NCBI GenBank assembly: GCA_024734555.1
Contig: JANPWX010000204.1
Location: 1,776,329-1,840,328 of the forward strand
Direction: 5' to 3'
Length of the DNA: 64,000 bases
Origin: Trochalopteron elliotii
Lineage: Eukaryota; Chordata; Aves; Passeriformes; Leiothrichidae
The notes under the pieces were generated by a model. The model was not told the DNA's origin and searched no databases. It saw only the letters and a list, made by a program, of their open reading frames with translations. The first letter of the stretch is position 1. Every line of letters begins with the position of its first letter. The position numbers were made by a program, and so were the translations under genes. Shown piece after piece: positions 19,464 to 31,700 of the stretch.

Positions 19464-22026
19464 GCAAAAAGTAACTTAAAAAAACCCTTACTCTTCAGCT
19501 GCTTCTGTAAGAAAAAGGTCTCAAAATCAATACAATAGCGTGTGAGAAATATGTCAAGAATGAGAGAGCTGAAACATTCCAAAATGTAATTTCCAATAGG
19601 GTGTCATAATTTCATTATGTCATTCTTAGTGTGGTTCCAAGGAACTTCAGCAGTTCAGATGGTAAGGTAAAAATAAAAGCAGCTGTACATTTTGATTATG
19701 ATAACAGGAAAACTTCAGCTTCTAAAAACAGCAGCCATAAGTCAGACCCAAAAAAGGCAAAGAGCATCCCAGAAACAAGCGCCTGAAAAGTACTGATGAA
19801 TAAGCAGGTGGAGAGCTGAGACTAAACTTTGTGTGTAGCTTACAAAAAAAGGGCAAATGAAATCCTTCTATATATATAAAGAGGGAACCAATGCCCTGGG
19901 ATTATGGAAATTAATTTATCCCTCATATGGCACATGTCCTATTCATTTTAAAGCGATGCACAATGCACTGGTGCAGGTTTTAGAACAATGGCAAAACAGC
20001 GGGAAGGGGAAAGGAAAGAAAAACAAATCCAATTCAAGGACTGGAGAAAATGCTTTCATATACAGCTGGTGAGGGAGTAAGAAGTGAAACTATCCAGCTC
20101 TATGGCTCAGTTAAGATACACATTTGGGGTAGCAGGCACACAAATCTGGAGCCATAAGAAAATTACAGTTTAATATCTATGAAATGAAATATTAATTGGA
20201 AAGAGATCAGACTTCTCCCTCAAATGAAAAACTGATTCCAATGACCTGTATAGTTGTGCTCGTATTGAACTTGACTGCCAGAAGGCACAAATGTAAAATG
20301 GTTGCCCGTTCACACAAATTTGTAAGAGGAAGGCTTTAGATATCCTAGGCCCAAAATATCCTTCAATGTGTAAAACATGTTTGCAGTGTGGTAAGAGCTA
20401 ATTCTGACCCACTGGAGTGGAAAAAATGATAACCACCAGATACAGGGTATCCACTACACAAAACCTGACCCAGAAGGCATGGTCAGAATTTAAGTACCAC
20501 AGTAGGTGCCAGGATGGACTTTCCCCAGCCTTGTTTCATCCCAGCTGTCTTTAGGCACCTAATTCAGTTACAAGCCCAGCATGGTGGAAGTTCCTTCTGA
20601 GCAAAGCAACTCTGGTTCTTAGCTGGGTGGAGAGCACTGGCGAGGCACTGAGTGCCAGCAGCCAATCTGTGGTTTGGCATGACTTGGAGCACAGAGAGGG
20701 TGGTCAGTACTCCCAGGTGGAATTCCCACGGAGCTGGAGCAGGCACACAAACACAGCTGTCCTGCTATGGATGACAGCTCCCAGTCTTCCTTGTCTGACT
20801 CAGGTACTTCCCAACAATTCAGCAATACTCCAGCTGTGGGCCTGCTGCTTGTGGGTGGTGGGACCAAAGAAGGTTCTTGCATGGAAACATTTGTCATGCT
20901 CTTTGGCATGTGCAGAAGAAAAAAAACAGTCTCTAATTAAATTCTGGTAATCTAAGTGAGAGTACACTGGCTTCACAAAACAACGGGAAGTACATTCATA
21001 CTTAAGAGCAAAATAGTTAGCTAGTGCAATTTAAAAACAAAGCCAAAAACAAAATGCCAAAAAAAAACCCAAAAAACAAAAAACTCCAGTATTTTTTAGA
21101 CATTCAGAAAGCTAGATTTATTTTTTTATTATTATTAACAAGCACTATTAAGCTCTGTTAACTACCTTCAACCCAGAAAAAATCCACGGACCTTCACCCT
21201 AGTTTTGCCAATGAGGAAACTGCAGGACCTGATCCATAAACATTAATTAAATTTCTGAGTCTATTACCTAGTGTCTGCAGTCATTAATTCCTTAATACTT
21301 AATTCTTAATTCAATCCCAATAGGTAAATGATGGCAACACCTACCAATACCATTGAACTTAATAGTCGGTTATTGCTTTCATTAAAATTCCTTTTCCCCC
21401 CAAATTTTAGACTTCAGAAGGAACTTGGCATAGAATTTTTGAGCCTGGAAGCAATTTTGCTGCTTCAGATTTTCAAAGAGATCTCCTTGGCCTCCTTTAA
21501 GTTATAAAGACATAAGAAACACAGAGAGCATTCAAGAGGGGACTTTACTTATTGGTGCCTTGATGTAACTCGTGAGTGGATGGCAATCCCTTAAAAGGTG
21601 TATCAGTGCATTTGCTAGCAGACCTCATGTTCCCTCATTTTTCTCAGAGCACCTGCGTGTGTTTATATGTGATGTACAGATATCAGTGAGGGGCCCAACC
21701 AGCAAAGCCTGAGTCTGGATTCAATCATTCCAAGAGTTCAGTGGGTTTGGATCGAGGGATTTAATCTGAGCCCATTTCTTGTAATTTATTTTAAAGGTGA
21801 AAGGGCTTTTCTTCTGCCAAGATGAGAGTATAGGGCTGCAGGGATTTGCATTTCTCTTGCAGCTGTAGCCTTCACTAGCAAATATGGCCTCAATTCTGGA
21901 AGCAGCTTAGCTCAGATAGATCTCCACTGTAACGGAGCGCCCCAGCACAGCCAGTCTCCAGAGGCTGAGCAAGCCACACCAGCTGCAGCCTGAGGTCAGA
22001 GAGGACCAGGAGAGTTCACCACAGCA
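19464..22026. other. Intergenic, nothing recognised
   Basis: AT-rich apart from a more balanced patch at about 20500-20900. Overlapping frames there on both strands (20619-20909 minus, 20627-20950 plus) show no domain. I cannot assign any feature. Confidence 0.5.
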
Positions 22027-22082
22027 TTTTCGTACAAAAGCTGCAGAATGAAACTTGATGGCAAATCCATCAAAATTCCTTC
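22027..22082. repeat. 56-bp palindrome-bearing repeat, copy 1
   Basis: Begins TTTTCGTACAAAAGCTGCAG and contains a perfect inverted repeat, TTGATGG-CAAAT-CCATCAA (22055-22073). A second copy with about 90 percent identity lies exactly 700 bp downstream. I cannot name the family. Confidence 0.8.
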
Positions 22083-22726
22083 AGCACTGCCCTCCTGAAC
22101 ACCCCCGCAGCATCAGCCTCTGGTGTCAGTGCCCTCAGCAGCAGGGGGAGATAAATATTCAGCCTCCAGGTAGCTTATTGGAAATGTAAGGTTCTTGCTA
22201 CAGCTTCATGGGTTTTTAAAACTGGATTTTCGATAGGTGGGACAATAATCAGAGTTTCTGTGGTCATCAGCACCAAGAGCCTAGGCTGATGATTATCCCC
22301 TGCCTCCGGAGCCTACACAGAAGAAGGGGGTGCTGGCAGAGGAGGTCAGAGGTGGATAAGGGAGGCTGTGGTGAGGGACCCAAGCATTCAGTTAATGCTT
22401 ATCTTCAGGTGATTGTTAACTGAGTACCTTATTAATCTCCTTAAAACTAATTTACCTACAGGCTGCTGCTGGAAGTTTAAACTCCTGACATTCCCCTTCC
22501 CCAGAGACTGCTCCAGTAAATGAATCCCCTAAGTTTTCATTGAATTCTCCCCTTTTTGGATACCTCTTTTCCTCAGCCTTTCCTTAGCAGAATGCAATTT
22601 TGATTAAGATCAGCACTTGACCTGAACCTTGTGAACCCATTGCCTCTGGGTATCTCAAGGCGTGCTTGCATGTTGTCCTGATCAACCAGGGAGGCTGAGT
22701 GGGGGAAACTCACATTCTCAGAAATA
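22083..22726. other. Spacer between the paired repeat copies
   Basis: About 640 bp of unique-looking sequence with balanced composition. Nothing recognised. Confidence 0.45.
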
Positions 22727-22782
22727 TTTTCATACAAAAGCTTCAGAATGAAAGTTGATGGCAAATCCATCAAAGTTCCTTT
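22727..22782. repeat. 56-bp palindrome-bearing repeat, copy 2
   Basis: Begins TTTTCATACAAAAGCTTCAG. The 7-bp arms TTGATGG and CCATCAA (22755-22761, 22767-22773) and the CAAAT spacer are identical to copy 1. Confidence 0.8.
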
Positions 22783-25700
22783 GTGAAGGAGTAACAAGCA
22801 ATTCTACCATACCATTCCTATTTACTGTTGAATTTCAATCCCTCTTGTTTTACCATATCTTTCCTGAGAAAATTCAGAATTTATAATTTTTAAATGATGC
22901 TGTGAACTTAACTAAACCACTGTCCTGGATTTTTTTTTTTCTTTTTCTATATAGTTGATGAGGAAAGGAATCAGTTGCAAGAAAGAAAATCTCATTAGGA
23001 ATTCATACTTATCACAATAAAAAAGGCCTTACAATTCCAGAGATTATAGTATCAGCAGAGTTATATATATATATTGCATAGAAATCTGTATCTGCCTGTG
23101 TACAGATACATACACATTTACACACGTGCATTTACATGCACTTCCAAAACTATACTTACTCATGTTTGCTCTTGATAAATAGATACTCTACAAAGGTAAA
23201 ATCATATGTAGCATTCATTGAAGTTTGCTTTCCTTGCATTAAAATCCAGGAAGCATGTGATGCAACATCTTGCAGTCTCTGTGCTACATCTGACTAGCTC
23301 ATATTGAATACAAGCTCTGTTAAGTTGAAAGGATTTCTGGTTTGTTTCAACTTGAAAGTGATTTAATATGAGGCCCAGAGAGAAAATCTGTCTCAGTAAT
23401 CAAATTATAACAAGTAAGGATTAAAAGTATTAAGAAGTTTAAGCAATCTTTTAGCTGCCCTATGTTCTTGAGGTCATTTGAAGCTGGCTGTGGGAATAAG
23501 TAAAATAAAATAACAAGAAGGAAAAAAACAAAGTATTATAGAAGGAAATCAAAGAACGTCCTTCAGGATTAGATTATCGTACAAGAAAGGGGCTGAAACA
23601 TTTTCCAGGAGCCTTAATTCATTTTCCTTTGGGAAACATAATTTTAAAAGGGTATTTTAATAACAATCTTTCTTTTCTTTCATTTTAAAGTAGAAGGTCT
23701 CCATCTTAAAAATGTAATGCATTTATAAAAAAAATTCAATAAATGCTGATAAATGTCCACTAATTAATGAAATAAACAGTATTATCCAAATACACAGTTC
23801 TGGGGACTTGGTATATGGTATTCCTTATTTATTAGTAATTAGATGCATACATATAAACATAAATAAAACAGCATATTCAGCCAAAATAAATAGTGACAAA
23901 TGCCTGAAGATCAAACAGCTTTAAAGCAACTCATGTAAGCCTCTCAGTGCAAAAGAAAGCCAAGATTTTGTAGGTCATTTTAACACCCTTTGCGAAGTCA
24001 CATGCTGAACCAACACACAACCAAGGTACTGGTGGCACCTCCACTTACTGTAAGGAAAAGCTGAGGGAGAGGAAAAGAAGATCAGGGCTCTGAGCCCATT
24101 CATTTATGTACAATTAAGGATTTTAATTAGGTTGTGATGGAGGAATTATGAACATCTGATCATAATAAGTTTTTTTCTAGCAGATGACAACTTGTTTGCA
24201 TGACTTAGAAAAGCCCAAAACTTAACCTAAGTGAGGGAGCACAAGCCAGAATACACTGTGCAAGCAAGCTGGTGTCCAGGTTCGGTCAATAAGCCTCTAA
24301 TAGGCAACTGCCAGTTAATATTAGATGGTCTTCACCACGGAAGATCCCTTCCCAGAGAAAACACTGAGTCTATGCAGAATTTTGCATACATGTGTGTGCA
24401 GAAAACAGCTTTAAAATAAGGGGGTGAGAGGAGAAATTGGATTGAGCAGACTACTTGGGGCACAGCTGGAGTTTAAGTGCTCTTGGCAGTGAGTTAGGTC
24501 TCACTGTCAGGGATAAGAAGAGCAAATAATTTCCAAAGGTGATGAGCTTGCTGTCCTCTTTCCCCCTGTAAACTGAGAACATAACTGATTTCACTCCTGA
24601 CACATAAATCCAGCTAGTCACTTTCTTCCACAATGACTTTAATTTCATTATCCACTTATTTTAAATCAGGCTGTTACTGCTTGTGCAGCATCATTGTGAA
24701 AGTCTCCAAGGCATAGGGGCTGAGAGAGTTGGGTCCGGAGCTACCCATGAAACCATGGCAGTGTCCTTCTCCTTCAGTTTGGAGCAGAGCCAGACACCAT
24801 GATGGATGTGGGAAGAACAGCTTCACAGTGGAATGGGAGGCAGGTGTGGGTGAGGGTGCTGAGCTCCGAGAATTCTATTAATGGCTTACAATTATAATGT
24901 ATATGCACCATATATAATATATGCACGCACATACAGGTACACAATATATTTTTGCTCAAAGATGCTGTAATTTCAGTCACATTTTTGGACAAGATATTTT
25001 GAAGGTAGTGATGATTTTTTTCTTTGATGCCTTTCTTCTTTTATACTCTTCTGGTGGCATCATAGTCCCAAAATCTGAAAATCATTGATCTACATCAAAC
25101 AGGCCATCAGTAAGTAATTTTTATCAAAATATTGACCCATATATTTCTCTGAATAGAAGAGACAAATGTGAATTTTTCTTTCAAAACTATAATGTTAAAG
25201 TATTTCTTTGAGTTTATTATGCTCGATTATGAAAACAGTGCCACTTAATAAAAATCTTGTTTGTTTTTTACCAAATAATATTAGTTTTAGTAGCTATGAT
25301 GTTGGTGTGTTTACAGTGTGGAAAACAAATCTGAGCAGAAGCTGTTGTAAATTTTTGAGTAAATACACACACAAAACATTATGTGGATATGTTTCTCTAG
25401 GGCACTGAGAAGAGGCCTCACTTACTTAGGTTGTATGTGACTGCCTGAATCTCACCTTGCTTTTTTAATGCTACCCCCCTGGATCCCCTTTAAGGAAGTC
25501 CTTGGTTGTGGAAGGGTTTGGGTTCATGACTGCTGGATTCAGGATGTTGTCAGTGAGGGACACTTGATAAATGTCTGACTGCAGATCTTTGTTCATCAAT
25601 GACTCCAGAGAAGGTTTTCTTATGCTAAAGGAGTTGGCTCTTGAATGCTCATTAGGAGGTAAGAAGCTCACTTATTGGAGAGGGAATCCTCTGGGAAAAG

Positions 25701-28700
25701 ATTTTGATAAGTTTTTTAAAGGATGTTAAGAGTAATTTCTTTCGAAACACACTCAGGCATACCCTGGATGGGTCCATACTTTGGATCTTCACTGAGGCAG
25801 TACCAGTGATTTCAGAGAAACTGCTCCAGAGGGACGGGTTTGGTTTCCTTTAGTTACCCAGTGCACAGATAGCAGGAGAGAACAAACTCCTATGCTGTCT
25901 CCCTGTTTCCTGATTGTTGAGACTTTAACTGTCCGATGAAAACAGGGCAAGACAGTGAGGACATCCAAGAAAGCATAGGCAGAAGGGTAGAAGGAAGTGG
26001 ACCCCTTCAAAAGAATAACCTACCTCTCAGTCAGAAATAATATCTCAGTGGTGACTTGAACCTAGTCAGCAGTAAAACAGAGGTATAAAACAATAACAGG
26101 GGCTCACACCATCTGCTGATGAGAAGGTGTAAACCCAAGGCATCCCCAGGAAGAAAAGAGATCACAGACAGAACCTGCAGTACTCCAGCTGTTGACCCAT
26201 AACAAGGACACCACCATGATGAAAGCTGCTGCTCACCAGCAAGAATAAAACCACTTAGCCCTAAACATGGGTTCTGGCTTAAGGACTGAATGTTGAAATT
26301 CTAGCATGTCTTTAAAAACAGCAATATATTAACACACCATCAGGTCTTCTGACTTTCTTTTGTTTCATGTCTAAGAGGTAAGTGCTTGTGAGGTCACATC
26401 TGTGAAACTTTGGAAGTTAGCACAGAACTGAGATTAGAAAAAATATAATCTACTGAAAAGAGGATTTTCAAGAGCTCTACAGTCTACTGTTGGCATAAAA
26501 AATATGCAATGGATGCCTGCTGCAGACATGCCATTCCTTTTCTTTTTTTAATCCCTATAAATTTCACATCCTCTGCATCCCCTCTGACCAGAGGGAGGCA
26601 CAAACTGTGTGCCCAGAGATGGTAATACACCTGTCACCACCTGCAATATGACCATCACCGCAGATGTACAAAGTACTGCATTTCAAACTGAAGCATCTAT
26701 TTCAGAAGAGAAGCCCTCAAAACACACAAAATTAAATTAGGGTTTGAACAAAATCTGGGAGGATGATTAAAATGAGAATCAAAAGGTTATAAAGCTAAAT
26801 GCTTTTTCAGAGCCAGTGGTTGTCGTAGTAACCTCTTGTACAACTTTTTTTCTTGGAAACACAGAGTAAATACTTATTAAAATGGGCCTCAGTGATACAG
26901 TAAATACATTAATTTATTACTATTTGAAGTCAGAGCTGGGTGAAGAAATCCAGGAGACACCATTTCAGAATTTGTTTTCTCAAACCCAAGGTCCAGTGAT
27001 GCAAAGTCGTTCAAGTGACCAAGGAGACAGAGACACATGTTTATTGTCTCTTTTGGCCCATCCTGGGGGCCCCAAGGCTGCAGCTAAGCAACCAGCCTCA
27101 TCTGGGTCAAACACAAAGACACAGATAGTGCACATAAGGCTATCACGTTGTGAAGAGTATGGCATGATGTACAGCTGTCATAGCAAATTTTATCTAAAGA
27201 AACACAGTTTCTAGTTAGTTGGCTTTTTCTGTACTAATTAGGTTGTGGTTTTTGTTTGCAGTCAGGTTGTATGAGCTAAAAGTCTACTGGAAAGAATAAC
27301 ATATGATGCAGTCTGGGTTCTCCCCAGGCTTTAGCTGGATGGGAGAAACCAGCATCCTGTTAAACAAGATAACATTAAGTTATACATAAAATATTTCAAG
27401 GTGAATGGATTGGGTGTGTTAAGCCATGCACTTGAACTGCTTGTGAGCATTTACACTTTAAATTTTCAACATTTTGGATGCTTTTCAACATTCTGGATCC
27501 CTCCAAAAGAAGAGAAAAAGAGGATGTGCAGTCTCAGGACAAATTTATTCAATAAAGACACATGCAAATAGCAAATTCTTGATTGCATGTGAAAACACAG
27601 CCTAATTAAGTCATGCGAAGACAGTTCTGGTTTTAAAATTAAAAAAAAAATTAAAAATCTGCTTTTAAAATATTCTTCTAAAAGTTTAAAAAGTATTTTA
27701 GTATTTTAAAAAATAATTTTGAAATGTCTGTGACACCCACAGTTTCTTTATTAAACAGCAGCACTTAATTATAACTTTGGATATAGACAGTCAGCATCTA
27801 CCTTAGCCCAATGTTAATAAGGAAAACAAAGGCAACTGATAAGCAGGGTCAAGTTTTTAACTCCTAACCATATTTATTAGAAAAATATTGCTGATAAAAG
27901 TTATTTAGGAGTGACTCTGGATCTGCCAAAGTCAGTATCCTCATTGTAAATAACACAAAACTGAACAGCTCTTCACTGGAAACACCATTGATCCTGCTAT
28001 GGATAAGAGGGTTTGGACAGTTAACTGCATCCCACTTTCCTGTTACTACATTTTTCTATGAAGATTTTTCTTCAGTAAAATAAAGATGGGCACAGCTTCA
28101 CATCTAACTCATAGCCAGAGCTACACAGGTAGTGGAGATAATAGAAACTCCCACATGTTAACATTTTTTTTAGGGAATGAGATGTGTGCTTCAGTCTTAC
28201 AACCCCATGTCTGCAAAAACAGAGGGATGATGTTGGAAGCAAGGCCTGGAACACCAGTCCTCCCATCATACACTGATTTTTTTTCTTTGCTAGGCTGCGT
28301 GTCAGCCTTCTGCCTATGTGCCTTTATGTTCTCTTTAGATGGAACAAATTGTCTGCACTGGGATGCTATTCTAAAAAAACAAAAATTGATGATCACTGCC
28401 TCTGCTTCAGCATCTCAATTTCTTCCCCTAAAGGCTGCTTTGAGGGTTGCCTTGGGTTGTAACATTTTGGAAATGCACACTGGTATTCCCTTAGGAATTC
28501 AGTCAGGAAGCATTTTACACCAGGATAAGGTAGGGCAGAGGGAAAAATGGAGCATTGTGGATGGGTATAAAATGCCAATGATAACTTCATTTTCTGAAAA
28601 TCCCAACTTTGGGAAGAGTTTACTTTTCTCAACAACACCTACTAAACTAAGCCTCTCTGGGAGACAGAGAAAACACATTGGCTACATATATACTAGTAAA

Positions 28701-31700
28701 TCAAATGAGTGTGGGACTGTTTTCTGTCGCTGAGTCCAACTGGCATGGAGCAGCATCCATGCTCCTAAATTCTCATCTTTCAAAACATGCTAGCAGCAGC
28801 CAAATTGCCTGTGATCTCTGAATGACCTTCAGCCTCTGGAAATCCTTACTGTACTCAGCAATTGTTTGGGATAGTGCTAGCTGGTCCAGGTCAAAATCAT
28901 ACTAGGAACCCTTCTAACAATTTAACAGTTAGATGACCAAGTTATTACGTCCAGGAACATTCCCAGCACAGTATTTATTAACATAGATGTTGCAATACTA
29001 ATTCTTCCCCCAAAAAAGGCATAGATATGAGTTAGGCATCAAGCAGGCTGTCAGGACTGGTGTAGTTTTGGGAATGTAGACAATTAAAGTCAATTAAATT
29101 TTCCATTTACAAGACAGAAATTTGGATTTTGACATTCAGACTTCACCTAAGACTTCATGTAGTTATATGGTGCTATCTTGATCTGACTTCATAGTTCTAA
29201 TAAAGCAAGCACTTTCTGAATGACCAAATGAAAACTTCTATGCTCACTTTGCTTCATACAAAAGCATGATTTCCTTTTTTTGAAACAAACAGCTGAACAG
29301 ATGTTTCTCAACTGCATGAAACATAATACAAAATTTCTTCAGGAAGACAGAATTTGCTCTGGTTTTTCAGTCTAGATTAATTTTTCTGCACGGCTCTATT
29401 TAGGACAAAATTCTAGTTTAAAGTATCTATTTCCTATTTATTGTTGACTATGTTATAATCTATAGTTCTTTGCACTATTCCTTTCACAATTTGTTCAGAT
29501 TTTAAATGTCTAAAAAATAAACTGTAAAGTTGAGCCTGTATCATGATTGGTTGAAAAGGGCTCCCAATAAAATTTTCTAGATTTCTGATAAAGATGTGAA
29601 GCTACTGTGCAATGCCAGCTAAGGATGCAGAAGAACAAAGCCTTAGATTAGTTGTTGTTATAAAACCAGAACTGACTGATGCAGGAATATGTTATATTAA
29701 TTTTTCAGTTTTGGGTTGAACAGCACATGTAGTCCTCCTACATACCATGAAGCAAGGGAATAATACCTAATACATTCCTTTGGAGCACTACAGCAGAGAA
29801 AACTGGTCCCTTCTTACCACAGATCTTCTTCAGGGCATGTCAGCTTGCTTTGGAATTGGACACAGGAACCTTCCAGCTCAGTTCACAGAATGATGGACTT
29901 GTCAGCCCTATGAAATAGGTTGTGATGCTTACTATGCTGAGAGACTGTAAAAGCAGTAGAGTGCAAAATGCGTATTTCCCTCCATTTCCAAGGCTTTTTG
30001 CTGCTCTAAAATGTGAGCTATACATAGTAATAAAAGAGCCATGGGATGTTAAAACAGCCAAAAAGTATTGGCCAAGTTCTTGTTGCACAGAACCAGAGAC
30101 AAAGTACACTTTGAAGCAGAAACAAAGCCCAAGCATCTCCATCAACACACTAGGAAGTGACAGGGAAAAACAGAAAGGAGCTGAGTCACCTGGATACAGG
30201 GAATCAGTGAAAGAAAGGTAAAAATTTAGATTATCAATCTCTCCCCTCAATATATATCACAGTTATCTAAACAAGTGGAAGCTTATAAAGTTTGTTCCTC
30301 ACCTTTTTCCAGTGCCACAAACAGCAGTAGGTTGTGCACTTTCTTAGTTCAAAGGGTCAACCTGATTCCTTCAGTACTCAGTGCACAAAAATAAAAAATA
30401 AGTAGCATCCCTTTATCAATAAGAGAAAAGTCAGCATCTGTATTCCCCCTTGTGCAGCTGAAGTAAAATGAACTTGGCAAGGACCATGGGATAAATTAGA
30501 CCTTAGAAAAGAATCCAGACCTTCAAATTAAAGCAAGTTAGGATATTTTTGTTTTACGATTTTTATGTGCACACATTGAAACATGCTACTTTTTGTTAAA
30601 TTTAAGTTTTCAGCAGAAACATCATAATTTGAACTCTTTTTTAGTGAAAGAAAGATTCTCACCTGTTCAACAGCATTCCAAGTATGGATAAAGAAAGAGA
30701 GGAACACACCTCACTTCAGAGAAGCAAAGATCTATTTCATGTTGCTATACAGAAACAGGTAAACCTAAGTTTCTATATCTCAGATGAGTGCCCTAAGTCC
30801 AGTCTAGTCTACACTGTCAGTTACGAACCATTTTTAAAAATTCTGGATTTTTCTTGAAGTTGAAAAAGCCTTTTGATTAAAATACTTTTTGCAAGATTAA
30901 AAAGCTTTTTTCCTACCCTGCTTCACTTTTGATTTGCACCCACTATACTGAGCATTGCTACCACTGTCTGTAAAGCAACTCTTGAGCACACAGAGGCAAA
31001 TCATTGCTATGGCCTGGAGCTGACCAGTGCAGGAGAGAAAGGGGGCAATCAGAAAGATTTGGTTACGACTCTTTGATTCTTTGCCAGCACTGGCCACAGA
31101 GACAGCATGTATTAGAGCAACTCTCAGGCTGGTCCAAGTCACACAAGATGACAGTGGTCTTAAGGCAGCCAGATGGAATTTTTCTGGAGCATGATAGCAC
31201 TCAGATCCCATTCTCTCCAACCTCTGGCTTTCTTATTTTATAGGCTGCGACTGGTAAGATTCAGGACCATGCCAATCTAATGTCTACTAAACACTCCCTT
31301 CTGCTGGGAAATTTTCATTTGGCCAGATACAAGTGAATTCCTGAGGCATAGAGAGGCCAGCATATGGAACTGAATCTGTCCCAGGGTATTTTTGGTCTAT
31401 CATCTTGTTAACTCATCAGTTAAGAAAATCTTCTCAGCTTAAAAGAGCCCTGCAGTGGTGTCATGTTGTGGTGATCCCACAACTTTATAGTACACTTTGC
31501 ACTGGAACTCAATGTCACTGGCACATCTCAAAGTGAGAGGTCACAGTAAAGAGCTCATCAGCCAAGAAATCTGACAAGATACAGATTTCTTGGTGCTAGT
31601 GGAGCCAAGACATGCAAAAAAAAAAAAAAAAGGCTGATTCTGAAGACTAAAAGATAGCAACACTGCTGGTGATAACCACCATCTCTTGCACAACTGCTGC

